Below the pieces are notes generated by a model, which was given only the letters and a program-made list of their open reading frames with translations, was not told the origin of the DNA and ran no database searches. DNA of 64,000 nucleotides from JBIYSM02 sp044759095 (GTDB lineage Bacteria > Bacillota > Bacilli > Brevibacillales > Brevibacillaceae): positions 53,713 to 117,712 of the forward strand of contig NZ_JBIYSM020000006.1 of the NCBI RefSeq assembly GCF_044759095.2, read 5' to 3'. Positions 52,904 to 60,712 of this stretch are shown one piece after another. The position numbers and the translations under genes are program-made. Numbering within the stretch: the stretch's first letter is position 1; each line of letters begins with the position of its first letter.

Positions 52904-53896
52904 ATGAAACGATTGATTTCCATGGGTCTCGCGGTCGGTTTGGGGTTGACAGCCCTGTTGGCCGGCTGTTCGAGCACACCGGAGAAAGTACGAATCGGCG
53001 AAGTAACCCGGTCGCTTTTTTACGCTCCGCAATACGTTGCCGTTGAAAAAGGATTCTTTAAAGAAGAAGGTCTCGACGTAGAGCTTACTACTACGGCAGG
53101 CGGCGATAAAACCATGACCGCCCTCTTGTCGGACGGAATTGACGTAGCCCTGGTCGGATCGGAGACAAGTATCTATGTCGATCAGCAAGGGGCCACCGAT
53201 CCTGTCATCAACTTCGCCCAACTGACACAAACGGACGGGACCTTTCTCGTAGCCCGCAAACCCGTCAGCAACTTCAGCTTTGAACAGCTGAAAGGCAGCG
53301 TCTTCCTCGGCCAGCGCAAGGGCGGGATGCCGCAAATGGTAGGCGAGTTTGTGTTGAAAAAGAACAACATCAATCCCCGGAAAGACCTTGAGTTGATTCA
53401 AAACATTGAGTTTGCAAACATTGCGTCTGCATTCGCCTCGGGCACGGGTGAGTATGTACAGTTGTTTGAACCGACAGCCTCTCAATTTGAGGCGGATGGG
53501 ATCGGTCATGTTGTCGCCTCCTTCGGCAAAGAAAGCGGCAAGGTGCCCTACACCGTATTTATGACCAAGAAAAGCTACATGGACAAACATTCCGACGTCG
53601 TTCAAAAGTTTACCAACGCCGTCTACAAAGGACAGCAATGGGTCTCTGCCCACTCGGCCAAAGAAACAGCGGATGTGATCGCCAAATACTTCCCAAACAT
53701 CAAGCCGGAAATTTTGGAGAGTTCAGTGAAGCGCTACCTGGAACAAGGCTCATATGCAACCGACCCAATCCTGGACGAAGAAGAGTGGAACAACTTGCAG
53801 GACATCATGGATGAAGCAGGTGAGTTAAAGCAGCGGGCGGACTACGCGAAACTCGTCAATACTACCTTCGCCAAGGCTGCCAAAGAAGGGAAGTAA
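52904..53896 (+). CDS. ABC transporter substrate-binding lipoprotein, NitT/TauT/SsuA type
   Basis: A 330-residue periplasmic-binding-type lipoprotein (lipobox LLAGC, Cys about 22). The start of the mature protein VRIGEVTRSLFYAPQYVAVEKGFFKEEGLDVELTT is typical of SsuA/TauA/ThiY-like proteins. The ligand (sulfonate, pyrimidine precursor or other) cannot be inferred; no riboswitch is visible upstream. First of a three-gene operon. GGAGGGAATTCCC precedes the ATG. Confidence 0.88.
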   Translation: MKRLISMGLAVGLGLTALLAGCSSTPEKVRIGEVTRSLFYAPQYVAVEKGFFKEEGLDVELTTTAGGDKTMTALLSDGIDVALVGSETSIYVDQQGATDPVINFAQLTQTDGTFLVARKPVSNFSFEQLKGSVFLGQRKGGMPQMVGEFVLKKNNINPRKDLELIQNIEFANIASAFASGTGEYVQLFEPTASQFEADGIGHVVASFGKESGKVPYTVFMTKKSYMDKHSDVVQKFTNAVYKGQQWVSAHSAKETADVIAKYFPNIKPEILESSVKRYLEQGSYATDPILDEEEWNNLQDIMDEAGELKQRADYAKLVNTTFAKAAKEGK

Positions 53897-53902
53897 TGCG
53901 CC

Positions 53903-54700
53903 ATGAATCAAGGACCTTCTTCGAAAGCAAAGATTGAACTGCGTCATGTCACTCATCTCTACGTCTCGACGACTCGAGCGTTCATGGCGGTCAAGGACAT
54001 CAACCTGCGCGTAGAGGAAGGAGAGTTTGTATGTCTCGTCGGTCCCAGCGGTTGCGGCAAGACAACACTGCTGTCGCTTATCGCCGGACTGGAACAACCG
54101 ACGGCTGGAAAGGTGCTGATTGAAGGGAACCCCGTTTCAGGCACCTCCCGACGTGTCGGCTATATGCTGCAACAAGACTACCTGTTCAACTGGCGGACGA
54201 TCGAGGAGAACATCTTCCTCGGACTGGACATTCAGGGGATCCGCTCAAAGGAGATGGAAGAATACGCACTTCATTTGCTTGAAGAAATGGCATTGGGTGA
54301 CGTTCGCAAATCGTATCCGACCCAGCTATCGGGCGGCATGCGGCAAAGGGTGGCTCTGGTTCGCACCCTGGCCTGCCAGCCTGACATCCTGCTTTTGGAT
54401 GAACCGTTTTCCGCCCTCGACTACCAGACCAAGTTGAAACTGGAAGACTTGATTATCGCCACCATGCGCCGTCACAAGAAAACGGCCGTACTGGTAACCC
54501 ATGACCTGTCCGAGGCAATCGCTATGGGGGATCGCGTTTACATTCTGGCACGCAATCCGGGCCGTATCAACAGTGAGGTGGTTGTGCCGGAGGAGATTCG
54601 GTTGGCCCTGCCGTTTTCGGCCCGGAACCTTGAGGGTTTTTCCGAACTGTTCCACCGGGTGTGGAAAGAGATGGAGGCGGTGTCCGATGCAGTCAAATGA
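53903..54700 (+). CDS. ABC transporter ATP-binding protein, NitT/TauT type
   Basis: A 265-residue ATPase: Walker A VGPSGCGKTTLLS, signature LSGGMRQRVAL, Walker B DILLLDEPFSALD, H-loop VTHDLSEA. The Q-loop is MLQQDYLFNW. Six bases after the binding-protein gene and overlapping the permease gene by 14 bases. Confidence 0.93.
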   Translation: MNQGPSSKAKIELRHVTHLYVSTTRAFMAVKDINLRVEEGEFVCLVGPSGCGKTTLLSLIAGLEQPTAGKVLIEGNPVSGTSRRVGYMLQQDYLFNWRTIEENIFLGLDIQGIRSKEMEEYALHLLEEMALGDVRKSYPTQLSGGMRQRVALVRTLACQPDILLLDEPFSALDYQTKLKLEDLIIATMRRHKKTAVLVTHDLSEAIAMGDRVYILARNPGRINSEVVVPEEIRLALPFSARNLEGFSELFHRVWKEMEAVSDAVK

Positions 54701-55493
54701 AGTGAGGCAGATTCACAGAAACTATCTGCGCCAGGCAGCGAAGCAGCGCTATCTGATTGTCACCACTCAAATCGTTCTGTTGCTTCTGTTCCTCGGCATA
54801 TGGGAGTGGCTGGCTCGCATCGAAGCGATCAATGTTCTGATTTTCAGCTATCCGTCCAAAATCTTGCAGCTGTTCTGGTCGCAGATTGTCGACGGAAGTC
54901 TGCTGCCCCACATCGGGATGACGGTGCTAGAGACCATGATCGGATTCGTGTTGGGCACCCTGTTCGGCACGATGATCGCGACGATCATTTGGTGGTCGCC
55001 CTTTCTCTCACGCGTGCTGGAGCCGTACCTCGTGGTTGCCAACAGCATGCCCAAGGTAGCCCTCGGACCGGTCTTTATCGTCGGTCTCGGACCCGGCTTT
55101 TTGTCCATCGTCGCCATGGGCTGTGCCATCTCCATCATCATTACCACCATCGTCATCTACACCAGTTTCAAGGAAGTCAATCAAAACTATGTAAAGGTCG
55201 TGCGGACGCTCGGCGCCAACAAGCGGCAGATCTTTACCATGGTCATTCTGCCTGCCACCATACCCACCATTCTCTCCACGCTGAAAGTGAACGTCGGCCT
55301 CTCGTGGGTAGGCGTCATCGTCGGAGAGTTCCTCGTCTCTCAGAAGGGGCTTGGCTACCTGATCATCTACGGGTTTCAGGTGTTCAATTTTACCCTGGTC
55401 CTGGTAAGCCTGTTTATCATTGCGATTGTCGCCACATTGATGTACCAGGGCGTGGCATTCCTGGAGCGGCGGCTTACCAGCCAGTTTAAATAG
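54687..55493 (+). CDS. ABC transporter permease, NitT/TauT type
   Basis: A 268-residue permease with six membrane segments and the EAA loop VRTLGANKRQIFTMVILPATIPTIL. The ATG at 54687 lies inside the end of the ATPase gene behind GGAGGCGG, which decides the start and shows translational coupling. The reading frame is open far upstream but that is the antisense-free overlap with the ATPase. Confidence 0.92.
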   Translation: MQSNEVRQIHRNYLRQAAKQRYLIVTTQIVLLLLFLGIWEWLARIEAINVLIFSYPSKILQLFWSQIVDGSLLPHIGMTVLETMIGFVLGTLFGTMIATIIWWSPFLSRVLEPYLVVANSMPKVALGPVFIVGLGPGFLSIVAMGCAISIIITTIVIYTSFKEVNQNYVKVVRTLGANKRQIFTMVILPATIPTILSTLKVNVGLSWVGVIVGEFLVSQKGLGYLIIYGFQVFNFTLVLVSLFIIAIVATLMYQGVAFLERRLTSQFK

Positions 55494-55500
55494 ATGGTTT

Positions 55501-55662
55501 TAAACCCACCCGGCACAAGCTCAACCCCAAAAAGTGACGTATGTATTCGAAGATGATTCCGATTACTTTTTGGGGACCCCAGAACATGCTCGCGCCGGGC
55601 GGGGCCCCGAACACTTTTCTAGCGGCTGTATGGGATGTCCAAATTTATAATTTCTTATACAC
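55501..55662 (+). repeat. dispersed repeat, copy 6 with unrelated nested hairpin
   Basis: A 162-bp copy. Outer stem CCCGGC/GCCGGG and the 3' tail match the family. The loop holds about 65 bases with CCCCAAAAAGT/ACTTTTTGGGG, a stem unrelated to that in copies 5 and 7. The left end lacks the TAAGAA of other copies; the right end is TTTCTTATAC. Confidence 0.95.
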
Positions 55663-55665
55663 CAA

Positions 55666-55689
55666 AGAAAAAGCACCACTGGGGTGCTT
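55666..55689. terminator. terminator of flavodoxin-like gene
   Basis: AGCACC/GGTGCT stem followed by TTTTTC on the minus strand; it overlaps the stop codon of the gene at 55688 and touches repeat copy 6. Confidence 0.8.
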
Positions 55690-56236
55690 ACATTCCAATT
55701 AACTTTACACTTTCATTGAAAATCTTCGCTTCTTCAAGAGCCCGTCGATCGTTCAGAATCTCACCCGGTTTGTTCCCTTCCCCGATGATATATCCGGCAA
55801 ACGGCATGTCAACAAACGAGAAGATGTACTGAAACTGCTGGATCAGCGGAAGGCCCTTGATCCGCGGTTGATCTCCTCCGGTGATGATGACATAAGCCTT
55901 CTTTTTGCTCATCGCTTCCTTAAAATTGAAACGTTTGTCCCGCAGACTTTGCGACCAGCGATCAACGAAGTCTTTCATTAGGCCGGACATGCCGTACCAA
56001 TAGATCGGCGTGGAAAAGATCAAAATGTCATGTTCGAGAACGGCACGGATCACTTCATCATAGTCGTCATCAACCGGCTGAAACCCATCCGGGTCATGTC
56101 TTTTGTCTTCGATTGCGTGTATTTCCTTCTCCCGCAAGAAAATGCTGGTATGCGGGATTCCTTCCAAAGCGATGTTCGTCAGCTTCTCCGTATTTCCCCC
56201 TTCTCTTGAACTCCCGTGCAAGACTAGAATTTTCAC
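55688..56236 (-). CDS. flavodoxin-fold NAD(P)H-dependent oxidoreductase
   Basis: A 182-residue flavoprotein: the FMN phosphate loop is LHGSSREGGNTEKL, and TPIYWYGMSGLMKDFVDRWSQSL is the family's isoalloxazine segment. It belongs to the NADPH-dependent FMN reductase/YwqN-like group. GTG start behind AAGGGAGCGATACAT. Physiological substrate unknown. Confidence 0.88.
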   Translation of the reverse strand: MKILVLHGSSREGGNTEKLTNIALEGIPHTSIFLREKEIHAIEDKRHDPDGFQPVDDDYDEVIRAVLEHDILIFSTPIYWYGMSGLMKDFVDRWSQSLRDKRFNFKEAMSKKKAYVIITGGDQPRIKGLPLIQQFQYIFSFVDMPFAGYIIGEGNKPGEILNDRRALEEAKIFNESVKLIGM

Positions 56237-56327
56237 ATGTATCGCTCCCTTTTGTCATTCATGAGTCAGACACTAACTCGGCGACCGCCGAGCCTCTGGC
56301 GATGGCGGAGCCATAGTTGCACTTATG

Positions 56328-56376
56328 CAGATAGGTACCATTTTATAAATTCCTATCTGCCAAGAAAGAGGGGCCC
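56328..56376. repeat. repeat-like 3' tail flanked by inverted repeat (copy 8)
   Basis: Contains ATTTTATAAATTCCTAT, similar to the tail of the dispersed repeat, then CTGCCAAGAAAG, similar to the right flank of copy 4. GCAGATAGG and CCTATCTGC form a perfect 9-bp inverted repeat around it. The GC-rich core is missing. Confidence 0.6.
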
Positions 56377-56399
56377 CGTACATGTCGTACGGGCACCCC
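56370..56399 (-). terminator. terminator of TPR protein gene
   Basis: GGGG(TG)CCCGTAC/GTACGGGG(C)CCC stem followed by TCTTTCTT on the minus strand. Confidence 0.8.
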
Positions 56400-56406
56400 G
56401 CTTACG

Positions 56407-57363
56407 TTACCAAAACTTCCACCAGCTTTTCTTTGCCGTGGCTGTCGTTTCTTGTTGTTCTTCGCCAGCTCCAGCCCCCGCTTCCACTTCTTCGGCTCCC
56501 GGCACCCGCGCCAGGAAGTGATCCACCATCGGTTTGGTATTGTCCGGCAGGTGCTGCTGCATCTCTTTTAGCACGGCGATCGCCTTCGCCTTCTGGTCGG
56601 TTGCCAAAAGCGCGTTGGCGTAGTTGAATCCTGCGTACGGATACTGGAACTGAGGAGACCAGTATTCTTCGCAGATTTGAATCAACTGGTAAACGTAACC
56701 GGCTTGTCCCAATTCACCCGTCACTGTCATGACGATCTCCTCTTTTTCCTTGGCAGCCTCGATCGCTTCCTTGTATTTTTGCATTGCTTTCAGCAGGTTG
56801 CCCTCAGACAGAGCGAGTCGCGCCAAGTGAAGCTGCGGACGCCACGCCCCTTCCTTGGCGGAAAGCGCTTCCAGCCGCTGCCGCAGTTCCTCCTGCTTGT
56901 TAAGCTGCAGGAAGCTCTCCACATACATATTCAATCCGTTTTCCTGGTTGGGATCTTTAAACAGGCCCGCTTCCAGCGTCTCAAACGCCTTCGCTTCTTC
57001 TCCCTCATAGGCGTAGATTTTCGCCAGATTGGTGCAAGCCGTTCCGGAAGCAGGGAACCGCTCCAGGCAGTCGAGCAGCAGGGCTTTGGCTCTGTCAAAC
57101 TCTCTTGCCTGCATGTGGACGACGGCACGGAAGATCAAGGCGGATTCGATCGGACCGTACAGCTCCAAGAGCCGGTCAGCGGCTACTCCCGCCGGTTCGG
57201 GAAAATTGTCCCGCACCAGCTCCATGGCAAATTGTCGAAGCATCTCCTTGTCATCCCAATACATTTCCAGGTTATGGGGGATTACTTTTTTCTGGTAATC
57301 CTCCCGTGTCATTTGGATTGTTTGGCCATATTCGTTGGTAAAGGTCACAAATTCTTCCGACAT
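56407..57363 (-). CDS. tetratricopeptide-repeat protein
   Basis: A 318-residue cytoplasmic protein with TPR-like helical pairs from about 60 to 270 (ALIFRAVVHMQAREFDRAKALLLDCLERFP, ACTNLAKIYAYEGEEAKAFETLEAGL, PQLHLARLALSEGNLLKAMQKYKEAI). The acidic linker (EEVEAGAGAGEEQQETT) ends in a tryptophan-rich basic tail KKSWWKFW that could touch the membrane. Partner unknown. Confidence 0.85.
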   Translation of the reverse strand: MSEEFVTFTNEYGQTIQMTREDYQKKVIPHNLEMYWDDKEMLRQFAMELVRDNFPEPAGVAADRLLELYGPIESALIFRAVVHMQAREFDRAKALLLDCLERFPASGTACTNLAKIYAYEGEEAKAFETLEAGLFKDPNQENGLNMYVESFLQLNKQEELRQRLEALSAKEGAWRPQLHLARLALSEGNLLKAMQKYKEAIEAAKEKEEIVMTVTGELGQAGYVYQLIQICEEYWSPQFQYPYAGFNYANALLATDQKAKAIAVLKEMQQHLPDNTKPMVDHFLARVPGAEEVEAGAGAGEEQQETTATAKKSWWKFW

Positions 57364-57458
57364 GAAACAGCCTCGCTTTCATTCCTGTTCGGGAAGCGCT
57401 CGCGAAAGAAAGAACGATTTCCCGCCTCGGGAAACCGTCCGTTCCGCCATCGACCGCA

Positions 57459-57833
57459 TTATATCCACGCTTTGATATTTACTTTTCGGATAAACTCTTC
57501 CATCGACTCTTTTACAGGTTCGCCGTTTTCCGACGATTCGTCCTGCATGCCCATCAGTTGCCGGAAAAGCGCTTCGTTGCGTGTCGCCAAAGCGAAGTCA
57601 AGCAGTGCCTCTCGCTGGAGACGCTCTGCCTCCTGCTCCATCAGTTCCTCCTCTAAAGCAATGTCGGCATCGACGATTGGAAATTGCTTATCTATTTTGG
57701 GAATGCGCACAATCCAATCAAAGGCACTGTCCGGATTCCGGTCACGACCAATAAGATAACCGTACTCGCCAATGGGCATACCCTGCTCAAAGGAGTCAGC
57801 AACGATGATGACACGCTGTCCAAGTTTGAACAT
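57459..57833 (-). CDS. hypothetical protein with SH3-like N-terminus
   Basis: A 124-residue protein; ATG at 57833 behind AAGGAGTTGACGCTC. N-terminal 50 residues (KLGQRVIIVADSFEQGMPIGEYGYLIGRDR) look like a small beta barrel; the rest is a charged helix. Not recognised. Divergent from metA; the 200-base gap holds an 8-bp hairpin GCAAACGG/CCGTTTGC at 57897-57928. Confidence 0.65.
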   Translation of the reverse strand: MFKLGQRVIIVADSFEQGMPIGEYGYLIGRDRNPDSAFDWIVRIPKIDKQFPIVDADIALEEELMEQEAERLQREALLDFALATRNEALFRQLMGMQDESSENGEPVKESMEEFIRKVNIKAWI

Positions 57834-58036
57834 GAGCGTCAACTCCTTCTGAATATTACTTCTAATGATACTAAATTGTATAGGCCGTTGGGAAGAGCAA
57901 ACGGCATTTCTCTGTGTATTCCGTTTGCCGTCTCTGATAAAATGGATTGAATAAAGCTAATCTTAGGTCTATTATGAAGAAAAGCGACATTTGATTCTAT
58001 TCCGATGTGATTTCTTTGGTTATTGGGGGATTGCTT

Positions 58037-58954
58037 ATGCCAATTACACTTCCTGATCATCTTCCCGCGGTTGAGATCTTAACGAATGAGAATATTTTCG
58101 TAATGAAAGAAAGCCGGGCGTTTACACAGGATATTCGGCCGCTTCGAATCGTCATCTTGAATCTGATGCCGGTAAAACAAACCACCGAGACACAACTGCT
58201 CCGCCTGTTGGGCAATACGCCGTTACAAGTGGAGATCGTGCTGCTGCACCCGTCCACTCATACATCCAAAAATACGGCGGAAGAACATCTCTCCATGTTC
58301 TATCAAACGTTTGAGGAGATCAAAGATCAAAAATTTGACGGAATGGTGATCACCGGAGCTCCTGTTGAGCATCTGGATTTTGAAGAAGTCTCCTACTGGG
58401 ATGAGTTGAAGCAGATCATGGAATGGAAATTGACCAACGTAACGTCGACGCTGCATATCTGTTGGGGGGCCCAGGCCGGTTTATACTATCACTACGGAAT
58501 TCCCAAGTACCCGCTCCCGGAAAAACTGTTCGGCGTCTTTTCCCATACGGTAAACAAGAAAAATGTAAAGCTGTTTCGAGGCTTCGACCCTCTGTTCCAG
58601 ATTCCCCATTCCCGGCACACGGAAAACAAGCGGGAAGATATCGAAAAAGTGGCGGAACTGGAGATTCTCGCGGAGTCCGAGGAGGCTGGAGTTGCCATCA
58701 TCGCCACAAAAGACGGACGGCAAATCTTTGCGACCGGCCATTCCGAATACGATCAAAACACCCTGAAAGAAGAGTACGAGCGCGATCTTGGCAGAGGTCT
58801 CCCCATCTCCGTTCCAAAGAACTATTTTCCACAAGACGACCCGGGCCAGGAACCGCTTGTCAGCTGGCGGGCTCACGGCAACCTGCTCTTTTCCAATTGG
58901 TTGAACTATTACGTGTACCAGGAAACGCCGTATGACTTGAACAGCATCACATAG
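58037..58954 (+). CDS. metA: homoserine O-acetyltransferase (MetA family)
   Basis: A 305-residue acyltransferase that activates homoserine for methionine synthesis. Cys142 (HICWGAQAG) is the nucleophile; His and Glu of the triad are in FSHTV and the RHTE/AEL region. Residue 111 is glutamate (GAPVEHLDFEEV); in this family Glu111 marks acetyl-CoA use and Gly111 succinyl-CoA, so acetyltransferase is predicted. The ATG at 58037 follows GGGGGATTGCTT. No SAM riboswitch is recognisable upstream. Confidence 0.93.
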   Translation: MPITLPDHLPAVEILTNENIFVMKESRAFTQDIRPLRIVILNLMPVKQTTETQLLRLLGNTPLQVEIVLLHPSTHTSKNTAEEHLSMFYQTFEEIKDQKFDGMVITGAPVEHLDFEEVSYWDELKQIMEWKLTNVTSTLHICWGAQAGLYYHYGIPKYPLPEKLFGVFSHTVNKKNVKLFRGFDPLFQIPHSRHTENKREDIEKVAELEILAESEEAGVAIIATKDGRQIFATGHSEYDQNTLKEEYERDLGRGLPISVPKNYFPQDDPGQEPLVSWRAHGNLLFSNWLNYYVYQETPYDLNSIT

Positions 58955-59073
58955 CGCCCCAATCCCTTCCCTATCGAACAGGCGAGTTGTGAGAAAGAGA
59001 GAAATCCGTTACACTTCTTAACGAGTACACTTTTCGCCTGTACTGAAGAAGGTAAACGAGGTGTTTCGAGCTT

Positions 59074-59508
59074 ATGCAAATGTCGACAGGCTTCTCGCTG
59101 TTTATTGTTTTCTGGATGTTTGTCCTGGTTGGTTTGTTCGCGATTGGCGGCTATTTTATGTTTCGCAAATTCCTCAAGTCGATGCCCAAGCAAGACGGAA
59201 AATCCGATCTTGACTGGCAGGAACATTATATCGAACAGACCCGCTCGATGTGGACAGAGGAAACGCTTGCCTTTCTTGATGAACTGGTGGAGCCGGTGCC
59301 GCAGTTGTTTCGCGACGTTGCCCGCCGTACCATAGCAGCGAAAATCGGCCAGCTCGCACTCGAGGAGAAAGCGACGTCCATTACCGTTGATTTGATTGTA
59401 AAAGGCTACATTCTCGCCACGCCCAAGCGTGATCACAAGTGGCTGATTGCCCATCTGAAAGAGAAGCAGATCAACTTCCAGCCGTATGAAAAGTACCTGA
59501 AGGCGTAA
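59074..59508 (+). CDS. DUF2621 membrane-anchored protein
   Basis: A 144-residue protein with one N-terminal membrane segment (about 7-29) and a cytoplasmic helical domain (DWQEHYIEQTRSMWTEETLAFLDELVEPVPQLFRDVARRTIAAKIGQLA). It fits DUF2621 (YneK-like), of unknown function. GAGGTGTTTCGAGCTT precedes the ATG; ATG at 59080 is also possible. Confidence 0.82.
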   Translation: MQMSTGFSLFIVFWMFVLVGLFAIGGYFMFRKFLKSMPKQDGKSDLDWQEHYIEQTRSMWTEETLAFLDELVEPVPQLFRDVARRTIAAKIGQLALEEKATSITVDLIVKGYILATPKRDHKWLIAHLKEKQINFQPYEKYLKA

Positions 59509-59598
59509 CCGACGGGACAGCAATCTTGCGGCGGAGCGAAACTTTTTCTTTGCTCCTCCGTAGAGATAGGTAGACTACCTGCAAGGAGCTGGTTGACC

Positions 59599-59838
59599 AT
59601 GATATCTGGACTCCTCACCATTCTCGGCATTGGCTTGTTGATCGTCATCGCGGTAGCAGCAATCGCCATATCGATGTTGAAAAAGGGGACGCGTTTTCTC
59701 TTTAAAACCGGGCACCGCCGCTTCAGCAGCAGCGATTTCCGGCACCGGGGGCATCACCGTACCCACGGCCATCATTCTTACGGCCACCAACACTACCGGC
59801 GCAAGCATTCCAGCCACAGCGGCTTTTTCAGTAGCTGA
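59599..59838 (+). CDS. small membrane protein with histidine-rich tail
   Basis: A 79-residue protein: a membrane segment at about 4-27 and a basic cytoplasmic tail, from about 45 on, with some eleven histidines (FRHRGHHRTHGHHSYGHQHY, then RRKHSSHS). Metal binding is plausible from composition alone. The ATG at 59599 follows CAAGGAGCTGGTTGACC. No family recognised. Confidence 0.65.
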   Translation: MISGLLTILGIGLLIVIAVAAIAISMLKKGTRFLFKTGHRRFSSSDFRHRGHHRTHGHHSYGHQHYRRKHSSHSGFFSS

Positions 59839-59871
59839 ATGTGGCCCCCGCCGAACCGCAGCGTTCGCTGG

Positions 59872-60022
59872 GTATAAGAAAACCCACCCGGCATTAGCTA
59901 TTCTCACCCCACTCGGCGGTAGCTTATCGCTGAGCCGAGTGGGGTCCCTTTTTTCGCCGGGCGGGGCCCCGAACACTTTTCTAGCGGCTGTATGGGATGT
60001 CCAAATTTATAAATTCTTATAC
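59872..60022 (+). repeat. dispersed repeat, copy 7 with nested hairpin
   Basis: A 151-bp copy bounded by a perfect 9-bp inverted repeat GTATAAGAA/TTCTTATAC. The loop contains CCCCACTCGGC/GCCGAGTGGGG with a T6 tract, nearly identical to copy 5; the outer stem GCCGGGC is intact. Confidence 0.97.
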
Positions 60023-60026
60023 ACTG

Positions 60027-60058
60027 AAAAAGCGTTGCTTTCACCAGCAACGCTTTTT
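60027..60058. terminator. bidirectional terminator
   Basis: AAAAAGCGTTGCT/AGCAACGCTTTTT perfect hairpin directly right of repeat copy 7, ahead of the DUF502 gene stop. Confidence 0.92.
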
Positions 60059-60069
60059 GTATTTCCCAT

Positions 60070-60612
60070 CTATTTTCCCGACACTCCGCCGGATACCAGA
60101 AAGGCCATCGCTTCCGAACTCTCGACGTCCAGGGGCTTCACCTGTTCTCTCGGGAATATCAGCAGATTGCCGGCAAAGTTGTACGACTGCGGGAAGTAAA
60201 CAGCGACATGATCCTCCAGGCCGTAAGCATCCAGGCTCTCCCGGGTGATAAAGCCGATCGCCTTGGCGCGGCTGTCTGCCGACAACGTAACCAGAACAGG
60301 CTTGTCAAAGCTTTTCTTGTCCCCGACGAACGCGCCGATCAAGTCCTTGATGGAACTGTAAATCAGCTTGATAAAGGGCACTCGCACAAACAGCCTGTCC
60401 ACCAGTGCGAGAAGACCTCTGGTCAATACATTGGATGCGAGTACGCCGACCAGGGTAATCCCGACAATCGTCAGCACGAACCCGATCCCCGGTACCGGGA
60501 GTTTCAGGAAACCGTCCACCGTCACGAAGATTTTGTACAAAACAAAGACGGTTACCGCCAAGGGAATGACATACAACAATCCTTCCAGAAAATAGCGTAC
60601 CAATCGTTTCAT
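60070..60612 (-). CDS. DUF502 membrane protein
   Basis: A 180-residue protein with two membrane segments (about 10-30 and 42-62) and a soluble C-terminus (YSSIKDLIGAFVGDKKSFDKPVLVTL, VAVYFPQSYNFAGNLLIFPREQV), the DUF502 signature. Function unknown. Divergent from the rhodanese gene. Confidence 0.88.
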   Translation of the reverse strand: MKRLVRYFLEGLLYVIPLAVTVFVLYKIFVTVDGFLKLPVPGIGFVLTIVGITLVGVLASNVLTRGLLALVDRLFVRVPFIKLIYSSIKDLIGAFVGDKKSFDKPVLVTLSADSRAKAIGFITRESLDAYGLEDHVAVYFPQSYNFAGNLLIFPREQVKPLDVESSEAMAFLVSGGVSGK

Positions 60613-60712
60613 GGATTCTTCCCTCCTCTCTCTTTTCTACGAGCTAATTGTACCCGAGGATTCATCCTTCTGCTATGATGAAAGAAACAAATGTGGAAAA
60701 GAGGGAGAGCAG

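Noticed and set aside
57834..58036. SAM (S-box) or other riboswitch upstream of metA
   Set aside because: No S-box conserved blocks are present; only an 8-bp hairpin without a T tract is seen.
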